A stretch of 64,000 bases of DNA from an uncultured Fibrobacter sp. (lineage in GTDB: Bacteria > Fibrobacterota > Fibrobacteria > Fibrobacterales > Fibrobacteraceae): the NCBI RefSeq assembly GCF_947166265.1, contig NZ_CAMVDO010000002.1:186001-250000 (forward strand), written 5' to 3'. This document shows positions 26,739-35,294 of this stretch, piece by piece (the first letter of the stretch is position 1; each line of letters starts with the position of its first letter). The translations under genes and the position numbers were made by a program. A model generated the notes under the pieces. That model searched no databases and was not told the DNA's origin. It saw only the letters and a program-made list of their open reading frames with translations.

Positions 26739-27070
26739 AATTTTGACCTTGAAACGCCGTTGTTTTCTAATCCCGTGTTCAAGGTGCAAAATTTGCACCT
26801 TGAAAGTTCTTCGATTTCTTTATTAGATAATTGGAATCGGAAATCATCCGCAAAACGCTCAATATTATTTTTGACCTGCTGATTGAACGCCTTGGTACTA
26901 TACCCGTAAATCTCCGCCAAATCGGCGTCAAGCATAACCTTAACACCTCGAATCGTATATATTCGAGACTTGAGCAGACTCTCGTCTATCAGGGAAAATT
27001 CAGACTTCGCCGAAGCGGAAACTTCACTAACCACAGCCATTCCAGCGGCAGCAACTACTTTTTTCATCAT
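26739..27070 (-). pseudogene. ORF6N-domain protein copy 2, 5' part (split by IS)
   Basis: Encodes MMKKVVAAAGMAVVSEVSAS, then LLKSRIYTIRGVKVMLDADLAEIYGYSTKAFNQQVKNN, the ORF6N domain, ending at the IS. AAAGGAG precedes the tandem ATGs at 27070, a site missing from copy 1. The first 40 residues are almost the same as in copy 1 (18517-19596). Confidence 0.8.
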
Positions 27071-27187
27071 TCACTCCTTTGCGGAACAAGCAAAAAATCC
27101 GCAAATACACATTTCCGCCACCAAAGATACACAAATGTTCACCATTCGTCAAGAGATAAACGCAAAAATTCGCCCAAATTCATCATT

Positions 27188-27210
27188 TTGTCAAAAATAT
27201 ATGCTATTTT
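27188..27210 (+). promoter_or_regulatory. Possible promoter of the restriction/modification gene
   Basis: Plus strand TTGTCA (27188-27193), 11 bp, TATTTT (27205-27210), fitting TTGTCR-N11-TAnnnT about 90 nt ahead of the ATG at 27302. The second half-site present at the other island promoters is absent here (ATTCA in place of GxGTC), so membership in the regulon is doubtful. Confidence 0.3.
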
Positions 27211-27301
27211 GATATTGACATAGCCCCGTACCGAATTGTTCGGAGCGACCAGAATTTTTGAGATTACAAATTCCACGCCTTTTTAATGAGGATACCCAAA
27301 T

Positions 27302-30085
27302 ATGCTGACGCCGAGAGAACAACAACAGGCAGCAAAGAAATTCGCTAACGATTGGAAAGATAAAGGCAAGGAAATTGGCGAAAGTCAAAAGTTTTGGTGT
27401 GACCTTCTCTGTCATGTTTTTGGAATCCAAGATTTTGCTAATTACATAGATTTTGAAATCAATGTACAACTAGACCATTCTTCTCGTGCTGACGGATATA
27501 TTTCCGCTACGAGAGTCCTTATAGAACAGAAAAGCGTTGACAAAGATTTGAAAGAGCCCATCAAGCAATCGGATGGTTCGCTTCTAGACCCATTCTCACA
27601 AGCAAAGCGCTACGCTATGGAGTTGGGATTTTCCAAATATCCACGATGGATCATTACCTGCAATTTCAAGTCATTCCTAATCTATGATATGGAAAATCCT
27701 CATAAAGATCCCGAAGAAATCTTATTGAAGAACCTTGAAAAAGAATATTACCGATTGTCATTCCTTGTAAACGACAAGAATATACATTTGCAAAAAGAAT
27801 TTGAAGTATCTGTAAAAGCGGGCGACATCATCGGGGAATTGTACAACTTGATAAAAGCCCAGTATCGCGATGCAGATAATCCAAGCCCCGCGACATTGAG
27901 AAGCCTAAATATGCTATGTGTCCGCATAGTCTTTTGCCTTTATGCCGAGGACGCGGGAGTATTCGGGAGTAAATCTAGTTTCGGGGATTATCTATCTAAT
28001 TGCGACGCATCCGATTTACGGGATGCCTTGTTGCAACTATTTAAGGTATTAGATCAAAGACCTGAACATCGTGACGTGTATATGAAACCTGTTCTTGCAG
28101 CATTTCCTTATGTAAATGGAGGATTATTTACAGAAGAAGATACAACCATACCGCAACTAACGGATGAAATCAAGAACTTACTTGTCAAGCAGGCTTCTAA
28201 TGATTTTGATTGGTCGGAAATCAGCCCGACAATTTTTGGAGCAATCTTTGAAAGCACCTTGAACCCTGTTACAAGACGTGAAGGGGGAATGCACTACACT
28301 AGCATTGAAAACATCCATAAAGTCATAGACCCCTTATTTTTAAACGACTTGCTACTTGAATTTGAAGACATCAAGAAGATTAGGAGTAAGACCGAACAAA
28401 CAAATGCTATTATCGCATTTCAAAAGAAATTAGGTTCTCTTAAATTTCTTGACCCAGCTAGTGGCAGTGGCAATTTCTTGACGGAAACATATCTGTGTCT
28501 TCGCCGTCTAGAAAATGAATGTTTGAAAATACGTTTTAATAACAAAATAATGCTTGATGTATTTGATGATGCGATTTATGTAAGCATTAACCAATTTTAT
28601 GGTATAGAGATTAATGACTTTGCAGTAGTGGTTGCAAAGACCGCTTTGTGGATTGCGGAACATCAAATGTTGAAAGAAACCGCAAATATCATACAAAAAG
28701 ATTTGAACTTTTTGCCTTTAAAAAGTTATGCAAATATTGTAGAAGCGAATGCATTGACTTTTGATTGGGAAACTGTTGTTCCTAAAAGCGAGTTAAATTA
28801 CATTGTAGGTAATCCTCCTTTTGTAGGGGCAATGAAAATGAATAAAGTTCAACACGAAGAAATATCAAAGATATTTCCCGAATGCGAAAAGTCGGGTGAG
28901 ATTGACTACGTTGCAGGGTGGTACGTGAAAGCATCTCACTACATACAAGGAAGCCAGATCGAGTGTGCCCTAGTATCTACAAATTCTATTTGCCAAGGGC
29001 AACAGGTGGCTTTGATTTGGAAGCCCCTATTTGAGAAATATAAGGTTGAATTTAATTATGCATATAGGACGTTTAGATGGGATAGCGAAGCAAATATAAA
29101 GGCTAAAGTTCACTGCATTATCATTGGTTTTTGCTGTTTCCATAAGAATAAGCAGAAAATCATTTATCGTATAAATAAACCAGAAATATATGCAAAGAAT
29201 ATCAATGGCTATTTAACAGAACTTGACAATGTTTTCATCGTTTCCAATACGGAACCAATTTCAAATATGCCAAAGATGCATATGGGAGTCATGCCTCGTG
29301 ATGGCGGAAATTTGATTCTATCACAAGAAGAATATCAAGAATATATCAAAAAAGAACCTTTAGGGAAAAAATGGATTCGAGCATACACAATGGGGGAAGA
29401 ATTTATAAACAATATTCCACGTTATTGCTTTTGGCTAGTGGATGCAGACCCTAAAGAAATGCAGAAGTGTCCATTATTGTTAAAACGAATAGAATGTGTA
29501 CGATCTTCTAGATTAGGCAGCAAAGCTTTAGACACACAAAAGAAAGCTGACACGCCACATTTATTTGCTCAAAGAGCGCAACCTACTCAAAACTTCCTTG
29601 CTTTTCCAAAAGTTTCTTCAGGACAAAGAAAATACATACCTATAGGTTTTTTAACTCCCGATATAATTGTTGGGGATAAAGTGTTTGTTGTAGAAAACGC
29701 AACCCTTTATCACTTTGGCGTTTTGACTTCTTGCGTTCACAATGCTTGGATGAGAGCCGTTGCAGGGCGATTGAAAAGTGATTATAGTTATTCCAACACA
29801 ATCGTATACAACAACTTCCCATGGTGTAGCCCTACAGCCAAACAGAAAGAAAAGATTGAGCAAACAGCCCAAGCAATACTAGACGCTAGGCAAAAGTATG
29901 CTGATAGTTCTTTGGCAGATATGTATGGTGAGAATATGTATCTATATACAGACTTGCTAGAAGCTCATCGAGCTAATGACAAGGCTGTTATGCAAGCTTA
30001 TGGGTTCAAAGAGACAATGAGCGAAATGGATGTAGTTACAAAATTGCTGCAAATGTACGAGAAGTCGGCAAGTAAAACGAAGTAG
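27302..30085 (+). CDS. MmeI-like type II restriction enzyme/adenine methyltransferase
   Basis: 927 aa, the length of MmeI-type single-chain (type IIL/IIG) enzymes. The N-terminal nuclease domain has D..ExK in RADGYISATRVLIEQKSVD near residues 65-82. The methyltransferase domain has motif I FLDPASGSGNFL near 382 and motif IV NYIVGNPPFVG near 500. The C-terminal third (from about 640) would be the target-recognition domain. One protein methylates one strand of its site and cuts unmodified DNA, acting as a phage barrier. GAGGA lies about 12 nt before the ATG. The gene is visibly AT-richer than its surroundings, suggesting horizontal gain. No separate specificity subunit nearby. Confidence 0.88.
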   Translation: MLTPREQQQAAKKFANDWKDKGKEIGESQKFWCDLLCHVFGIQDFANYIDFEINVQLDHSSRADGYISATRVLIEQKSVDKDLKEPIKQSDGSLLDPFSQAKRYAMELGFSKYPRWIITCNFKSFLIYDMENPHKDPEEILLKNLEKEYYRLSFLVNDKNIHLQKEFEVSVKAGDIIGELYNLIKAQYRDADNPSPATLRSLNMLCVRIVFCLYAEDAGVFGSKSSFGDYLSNCDASDLRDALLQLFKVLDQRPEHRDVYMKPVLAAFPYVNGGLFTEEDTTIPQLTDEIKNLLVKQASNDFDWSEISPTIFGAIFESTLNPVTRREGGMHYTSIENIHKVIDPLFLNDLLLEFEDIKKIRSKTEQTNAIIAFQKKLGSLKFLDPASGSGNFLTETYLCLRRLENECLKIRFNNKIMLDVFDDAIYVSINQFYGIEINDFAVVVAKTALWIAEHQMLKETANIIQKDLNFLPLKSYANIVEANALTFDWETVVPKSELNYIVGNPPFVGAMKMNKVQHEEISKIFPECEKSGEIDYVAGWYVKASHYIQGSQIECALVSTNSICQGQQVALIWKPLFEKYKVEFNYAYRTFRWDSEANIKAKVHCIIIGFCCFHKNKQKIIYRINKPEIYAKNINGYLTELDNVFIVSNTEPISNMPKMHMGVMPRDGGNLILSQEEYQEYIKKEPLGKKWIRAYTMGEEFINNIPRYCFWLVDADPKEMQKCPLLLKRIECVRSSRLGSKALDTQKKADTPHLFAQRAQPTQNFLAFPKVSSGQRKYIPIGFLTPDIIVGDKVFVVENATLYHFGVLTSCVHNAWMRAVAGRLKSDYSYSNTIVYNNFPWCSPTAKQKEKIEQTAQAILDARQKYADSSLADMYGENMYLYTDLLEAHRANDKAVMQAYGFKETMSEMDVVTKLLQMYEKSASKTK

Positions 30086-30269
30086 CAGGAGGCTTTTTCC
30101 TAATCTACTCAAACTTCTGAACGGAATAGCCTTCACGGAATCAGGCATTGTGTAGTAGGAATTATGAGTAAATCAGGTTCCATTAGGAGAACCGGCTTTT
30201 CTTTCGCGACCACCTGCAGCACGGTCATGGATTTCGGAACTTAGCCACAAATCAAGAACTCATTATGTC

Positions 30270-30923
30270 CTAAAAAAGCCTCCTATAATCCGGCATGGGC
30301 AAGTTGAGAGGCTGCATACGGCCTTCGTCAATGCCTTCAACTTCATTGTTGAAGGCCCAGACGGCAGCTTGCCATACATTGTGAACACCGTCGCAACAGT
30401 TATCTTTCGGCGATTTTAGGAACTCGCACAAGATTTCTTTTTCGCGGTCATCCAGGACCCAGATGGACTTGTTGTACGAAGCACCCAATTCATATTTCGG
30501 CTCCAAGAAGGAGATTCGCGCACACTTGGTCGCAAGCCCGGGGCGCCAATGATTGTATAGCACGAAGTATGATTTCTTTTTCGGACCCATATCAACGTAC
30601 GCACGGATATTGAGATTAAGTTCCCTGCTCCATCCCGCCCCACATGAGACCATGTTAAATTCCTTGATCTGCAACTTGCCATCGGGCGAATAGACATTTA
30701 TCTTGCGCTCGGACAGGTAATCCAAATCGTTATTCAGCGGAAGAAACTGAATGGAATAGCAATAGACGGGGCAATAGAAATCGCCGTTTTTCACAAAATC
30801 CTTCAGTTGCTTCTTGGCTTCGCGCAACGTCGTCCAGATTCCAAGATCGTGCTGGACCTTTTCGCCATCAACGCCATTCGGAAGAATCGTCGCCACTAAT
30901 TGATAAACGCTTGTCATGTGCAT
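30270..30923 (-). CDS. Hypothetical protein, third gene of the AAA operon
   Basis: 217 aa, not recognised. Contains DNCCDGVHNVWQAAVWAFNN, EVEGIDEGRMQPLNLPMPDY near the C-terminus and a beta-rich middle (YFVLYNHWRPGLATKCARISF). No signal or membrane segment. GAGG lies 4 nt before the ATG; it follows the preceding gene by 16 bp. Expressed with the tandem AAA ATPase, so it may be a substrate or effector. The 184 bp between it and the converging restriction gene hold nothing recognisable. Confidence 0.65.
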   Translation of the reverse strand: MHMTSVYQLVATILPNGVDGEKVQHDLGIWTTLREAKKQLKDFVKNGDFYCPVYCYSIQFLPLNNDLDYLSERKINVYSPDGKLQIKEFNMVSCGAGWSRELNLNIRAYVDMGPKKKSYFVLYNHWRPGLATKCARISFLEPKYELGASYNKSIWVLDDREKEILCEFLKSPKDNCCDGVHNVWQAAVWAFNNEVEGIDEGRMQPLNLPMPDYRRLF

Positions 30924-30939
30924 AAAGCCTCACTATACC

Positions 30940-31575
30940 CTATATATGAATCTTCGTATAAATATGAAAATCTTCTAATTTCATGCGCATGGCGTCTTCG
31001 AGGGAGTAACTGCCATCGGCAAAGAACTTATGCATTGCAAAGCAGATATATTCGTCCTTGAATTCAGGTAGGTCAAGCCCTTCGATGTTCCAGCTCAGTT
31101 CCTCATGCCAGGCGTTCAATTCCCTGTAATCATCGGGCTCCTTGCCGGGGGCATCATTTAAATCAACTTCAAAACGGTTCGTCTTGTCATAGGAATCGTA
31201 AAGACCGGAAACTTCTCCTTCCCAATTTTCTTCTGACTCGTATACGATATACGTCTCGATACAGAAAGTCTTGTAATACGACTTGCCCTGCGCCATGAGA
31301 GCCATCATATCCTTATACATGTTGAAGGCGACTTTTGCACATTCGTCCTGCAGTTCATGGAGACGTCTGTTAATTTGCAACAGCTTGTCGATATTTTCCT
31401 TACTGTGTTCAAAGCGGGCATTGGCAATAACCTTCCGCGCCAAGAGTTGCAAGTCCTGATGGTGTTCATCTTCAAACTCGCATTTCTTTCGTTCCTTGAG
31501 CCAGCCTCTTTCCTCAATCAGGAGTTTCATTATACTATCAATGTATTCTTGACTTCTGCGTTCTTCGTATTTCAT
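30940..31575 (-). CDS. Hypothetical protein, second gene of the AAA operon; paralogue of 21689-22408
   Basis: 211 aa, charged and helical. HSKENIDKLLQINRRLHELQDE near residue 60 and FADGSYSLEDAMRMKLEDFHIY at the C-terminus correspond to blocks of the 239-aa protein at 21689-22408. A strong GGGGAGG lies 5 nt before the ATG. It starts 11 bp behind the AAA gene. Two members of the same unknown family, each in an operon with the TTGTCG-type promoter, argue for a shared role. Confidence 0.68.
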   Translation of the reverse strand: MKYEERRSQEYIDSIMKLLIEERGWLKERKKCEFEDEHHQDLQLLARKVIANARFEHSKENIDKLLQINRRLHELQDECAKVAFNMYKDMMALMAQGKSYYKTFCIETYIVYESEENWEGEVSGLYDSYDKTNRFEVDLNDAPGKEPDDYRELNAWHEELSWNIEGLDLPEFKDEYICFAMHKFFADGSYSLEDAMRMKLEDFHIYTKIHI

Positions 31576-31586
31576 AGTTACCTCCC

Positions 31587-33917
31587 CTACAGCCCCATGG
31601 TTCTTCCTTCGCGGCCGTCCTTGTAGGCGATTTCGGACTTGAGGGCATTCAAGATGGCATCGGCGGTGAGTTCGCTTTCATCGTAGAAGCGGAGCGTGCT
31701 ATAGGCGGCATTGAAGTCGCCGGGGGCGAGCATGCGCATATTCCTTGCGGCATCGGGGCAGGCCACCGAAGGGAAAAATCCGCGCCAAAGCGATTCGATT
31801 CCTTCGGGCTTAAGGTAGCCGAACTTTACCTTGAGTGCAAAGCGGCGGCGAGAGGCCATGTCGAGCGTGCCGTCAAAGTTGGTCGCAGCGATAAAGATTC
31901 CCTTGAAGTTCTCCATCTGCGTAAGCATCTCGTTCACCTGGGTCACTTCCCAGCTGTGGTTTGCACCGCTACGGTCGCGAATCAGGCTGTCGGCTTCGTC
32001 GAGGAATAATATCGCCTTCGATTCTTCGGCGTCCTTGAACATTTTGCGGATATTCTTTTCGGTGTCGCCTACGTAACAGTTCAACAGATCGCTCGCCTTT
32101 TTGACAACGAGCTTGCGGTTGAGCGTTCGCGCAAGGTGTTTTGCGAATTCGGTCTTGCCGGTACCCGGCGGCCCGTAAAGGAGCATATTCAGGCTATCGG
32201 GGCGGTCACCTTCCTTCATCTGTTTCCAGCGTACGTCAAAGGCGTTCATCGTCTTCAAAATCCTGGGCATGTCAGCATCGGTGTTGATTGCATCGAGCAA
32301 GTAACGCGGTGCGCGACTTTCCTTGTCACGGTTCACGTATTCCAATTCCAACTTCAGAAGTTCCGCCTGCGCCTCGGCAATGGTACGCACACTCTGCACG
32401 GGGTCAATGTCGCAACCCGCCATGACAAGGCGCTTCGTGCCCGCCACGGCCTGCGTAATGCCTCCCGCTGTAATCGGCAATTCTGCCGAAAGCTGCCTAA
32501 TGGTATTTTGCGACAGAAGTGACTTGGCGTCCTGTTCGCGCACCACCGATTTCCACACCTGCAAACGCTTTTCGGCATCGGGGCGTTCAAAATGAATGGA
32601 ATAGTCGAAGCGGCGCAAGGTGCTTTTTTCAATATTCTCCACCATGTTCGAAATCCAGATGACGGGCACCTTGATCTGTTCCAGGAAAAAGTTGAGCGCA
32701 CCCTTTTCGCAGTTGTTCAGAATGATGTCAGATTCGTCAACAAGCAAAATAGCCTTCTGGTTCTTGTACTTGGTGGCCGCAAAAAGGATACTCCCCATGC
32801 GTTCCTGCAACGACTCATTTTCAAGATTATTCCTGTGAATTCCCTTAGTGCTAATATTGGTGAGCACCAGGGGGCGGTGCAGCTTACTGGCAATGGACTT
32901 GGCAAGTTCCGTCTTGCCGGTTCCTTCAACGCCGTAAAAGAACAGGTTGAGTCCTTGCCCCTTTTGGGCGTACTTGAGCATATTATAGGCAATCTGAATT
33001 TTCGGATTGTCGCGGCAAAGCGTCTTGTACGGAACCGAATCACCTTCGTAAACCTGAAAATAGAGCGAATCGAGGTCGTCTCCCGACTGCCCGTCCAAAA
33101 AACGATCGACACGCATCGTTGTATCCAGGTGCTCATCGAGCAGGCCCATCTGCTTAAGGGGACCCCGGCAAGAAATTGCCTTTTCAAATTCGAGGTCTGG
33201 AAACAGCAACGGAAAAATATCAGACGGCGACGGATCGCTAAACCGATTGTCGGACTTGAAAGCCCGCAACAGGCATTCACACTGCGACTTGTTAAAGAAA
33301 ATCCACGAGAACATAAGGACTTCCATTTCGGTGTCGTTCAGGCAGAAGCTACGCTGCATAATATTCAGGCGCCTAAAGTAATCGTCATGGAAGTTCGGAT
33401 TATTGAACATAATCGTAACGAGTTCGTCTATTACGCTATCGTAAAAAACCTTTTGAGAGCTCTTGTCGAAAATACCCTCGCCATTCAGATAATTTTCAAC
33501 ATAGCCGCTGACTTCGGAGCCCGAACAACCACGATCCATAAGGTACTTAAAGCGGTTTATGGCCTTGCGGCGGCGCTGGTAGGCAATGGATTTATTCTCG
33601 TCATCTGTATCGATCCGCTTGCCGATATACTTGTCGTTGGATTCCCTGATAAACGCCATTCGCTCGCTTGGCGACATCGCGTCTTCTTCGTCATTGATTT
33701 TTGTAAAATGCGCCGAAAGCGCGTTGAAGATTCTTGCCACGCTCTCCTTAGGGAAAATCCGGATGCAGTCATCGGGATCGGGGTAGCACTCGGAATAGCG
33801 AATTACACGAATCCAGTATTCGTAGGTCTTGAGCAGGATAAAGTTGAGGGAGGCCCTGGCATCTTTATTGAACTGCAGCAGGGAATTTGCGACATTCTTG
33901 AAGTAATCCGGTCTCAT
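31587..33917 (-). CDS. Tandem AAA+ ATPase
   Basis: 776 aa. N-terminal 300 residues are helical and unrecognised. D1: Walker A YGVEGTGKT ending at residue 336, Walker B ILLVDESD near 390-397, arginine motif TLRRFDY near 434. D2: Walker A GPPGTGKT 582-589, Walker B ILFLDEAD 636-643, sensor 1 IAATNFDG near 677, ASRRRFALK near 688. Both sites look catalytic. Double-ring AAA proteins unfold or disassemble protein targets. The two genes behind it (gaps 11 and 16 bp) are unknown proteins. A perfect AAGGAGG precedes the ATG; the leader from the promoter at 34018 is about 95 nt, longer than in the sister operons. Confidence 0.87.
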   Translation of the reverse strand: MRPDYFKNVANSLLQFNKDARASLNFILLKTYEYWIRVIRYSECYPDPDDCIRIFPKESVARIFNALSAHFTKINDEEDAMSPSERMAFIRESNDKYIGKRIDTDDENKSIAYQRRRKAINRFKYLMDRGCSGSEVSGYVENYLNGEGIFDKSSQKVFYDSVIDELVTIMFNNPNFHDDYFRRLNIMQRSFCLNDTEMEVLMFSWIFFNKSQCECLLRAFKSDNRFSDPSPSDIFPLLFPDLEFEKAISCRGPLKQMGLLDEHLDTTMRVDRFLDGQSGDDLDSLYFQVYEGDSVPYKTLCRDNPKIQIAYNMLKYAQKGQGLNLFFYGVEGTGKTELAKSIASKLHRPLVLTNISTKGIHRNNLENESLQERMGSILFAATKYKNQKAILLVDESDIILNNCEKGALNFFLEQIKVPVIWISNMVENIEKSTLRRFDYSIHFERPDAEKRLQVWKSVVREQDAKSLLSQNTIRQLSAELPITAGGITQAVAGTKRLVMAGCDIDPVQSVRTIAEAQAELLKLELEYVNRDKESRAPRYLLDAINTDADMPRILKTMNAFDVRWKQMKEGDRPDSLNMLLYGPPGTGKTEFAKHLARTLNRKLVVKKASDLLNCYVGDTEKNIRKMFKDAEESKAILFLDEADSLIRDRSGANHSWEVTQVNEMLTQMENFKGIFIAATNFDGTLDMASRRRFALKVKFGYLKPEGIESLWRGFFPSVACPDAARNMRMLAPGDFNAAYSTLRFYDESELTADAILNALKSEIAYKDGREGRTMGL

Positions 33918-34017
33918 TTACGCCTCCTTTTTTTGCGAATTTCTTTTTGCGTGTTTCGCTATGAAATCGCCATTATATATCGAATTTTTAATTCATATTG
34001 TCTAAAAGTTCGATAAA

Positions 34018-34050
34018 AATATAGAAGGTAAATACGACAAATAATGTCGC
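34018..34050 (-). promoter_or_regulatory. WYL/PafBC-type promoter of the tandem-AAA operon
   Basis: Minus strand: GCGAC-ATTAT-TTGTCG (34035-34050), 11 bp, TATATT (34018-34023). The core GACATTATTTGTC is an inverted repeat, the same as the operator at 15394. Confidence 0.7.
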
Positions 34051-34109
34051 AAGACTGTTTCAAAAATATAGATAGCTATTTTTAGGCGGAACCGAGCCGC
34101 CGTTTGGCG

Positions 34110-35240
34110 CTATTCGTTTTTTTCGAATTCGAGAATGTCGGCCTGCAGGGTGACATCGTCCGGGAAATACCCCTGGGCGGTGCGCAGCAGGCGCAAGGCC
34201 TCGTCGTCGCGTTTCTGGGCATGGGCGTCGTAGGCCATATTCTTGTAGCCGAATACGGCTTCGGCGTTACCCTGCTTGGCGGCGAGTTCGTAAGCGGATT
34301 CGGCGCGGTCGAGGAACTTGGCGTCGTAGGCCAAATTTCCGAGGAAGATGGCAGCATCGCTAAAATCGGATTTGATTTGCACCAAATTGTTGAGCACATC
34401 CATCGCGACAAAGGGCTTGTTATCTTCGGCGAGAACGTCTGCGAGTTTGTACATCGTGGGTGCATCATCGGGACGCACACCCAGAGCCTCGCGATAAGCG
34501 GCAGCGCTTTCTTCGTACTGCTTATTCAAGCGATAAACATCACCCAGGTAAACCAGGAAGTCGATTTCTTCGGGATGGGCGGCATAGCCTTCGCGAATGA
34601 CGGCAACGGCGCGTTCAAAATCGTTGAGCGAGATGTTCGCTTCGGAAAGCTGATACACGATGCTGATATCATCTTTGTCAAGCTGGTAGGCCTTTTCGAT
34701 GGCACGCAGGGCGCCGACCGCGTCGCCGGTTTTACTGTAGGCTTCGCCTAAGTAAAGCCAACCGGAAACATTTTCCGGTTCCAGTTTCAACGCACGGTGA
34801 TACGCCGCCACGCATTCCGGATACTGCTTGAGCCGAAAATAGACGCTCGCCATGTTAAAGAGCGCGGGCGAAAAAGCTCCATTAGAAAAGTCGATTGCCT
34901 TGCGATAAGTGGCGGCGGCTTCGGGTAATTTTTCTAACTGGTAGTAACTATTGGCGATGTTGAAACTGGTGGCGACGGGGTCGGCGCCGCGAGATTCCGC
35001 CTTGCGGTAAAGCGTGATCGCCTGCTTGAATTTTCCGTCGCGGTAAAGGGCGTTCGCACGTTCCATCAAGTCGTAAGAAGACTGTGCAGCGAAGGAGGAT
35101 GCGGCAAGGAAAAGCAAAACAGACGAGAGACGAAAGACGAGAGACGAGAGAGATGCAATACAAGAATCTCCCATCAAACCATTGTACTTACTTATCATTC
35201 CTTTCATCATCATTTTTAAACTCTTTGCGCAAAGCGCCAT
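34110..35240 (-). CDS. TPR-repeat protein of the TonB cluster
   Basis: About 376 aa with an uncertain start. A hydrophobic signal (VLLFLAASSFAAQSS) is followed by at least eight tetratricopeptide units, for example YDLMERANALYRDGKFKQAITLYRKAE, ATSFNIANSYYQLEKLPEAAATYRKA and PALFNMASVYFRLKQYPECVAAYHRA. A periplasmic TPR protein as last gene of a TonB cluster is known from TtpC-containing (TonB2) systems. The 5' end overlaps a run of TCTCGTC-type repeats at 35124-35155, so residues before the signal may be repeat-derived and translation may begin later, for example at the Met before GDSCIASLSS. Confidence 0.82.
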   Translation of the reverse strand: MALCAKSLKMMMKGMISKYNGLMGDSCIASLSSLVFRLSSVLLFLAASSFAAQSSYDLMERANALYRDGKFKQAITLYRKAESRGADPVATSFNIANSYYQLEKLPEAAATYRKAIDFSNGAFSPALFNMASVYFRLKQYPECVAAYHRALKLEPENVSGWLYLGEAYSKTGDAVGALRAIEKAYQLDKDDISIVYQLSEANISLNDFERAVAVIREGYAAHPEEIDFLVYLGDVYRLNKQYEESAAAYREALGVRPDDAPTMYKLADVLAEDNKPFVAMDVLNNLVQIKSDFSDAAIFLGNLAYDAKFLDRAESAYELAAKQGNAEAVFGYKNMAYDAHAQKRDDEALRLLRTAQGYFPDDVTLQADILEFEKNE

Positions 35241-35290
35241 TATAATTCTTTCGTCTCTAGTCTGTAGGACCGTAGGTCCGTTCTCTCGTC
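35124..35290. repeat. TCTCGTC/TTCGTCT-type repeats across the TPR gene start
   Basis: AGACGAGAGACGAAAGACGA runs inside the 5' coding part of the TPR gene, and a second copy with the palindrome GGACCGTAGGTCC (35269-35281) lies in the gap to tonB. The same heptamer runs occur at 38970-39000 and 54330-54380. Confidence 0.55.
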
Positions 35291-35294
35291 TAAA

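Noticed and set aside
13428-34100. CRISPR array or tRNA-anchored integration site in the island
   Set aside because: No spaced direct repeats and no tRNA cloverleaf were found; island borders could not be tied to att sites.
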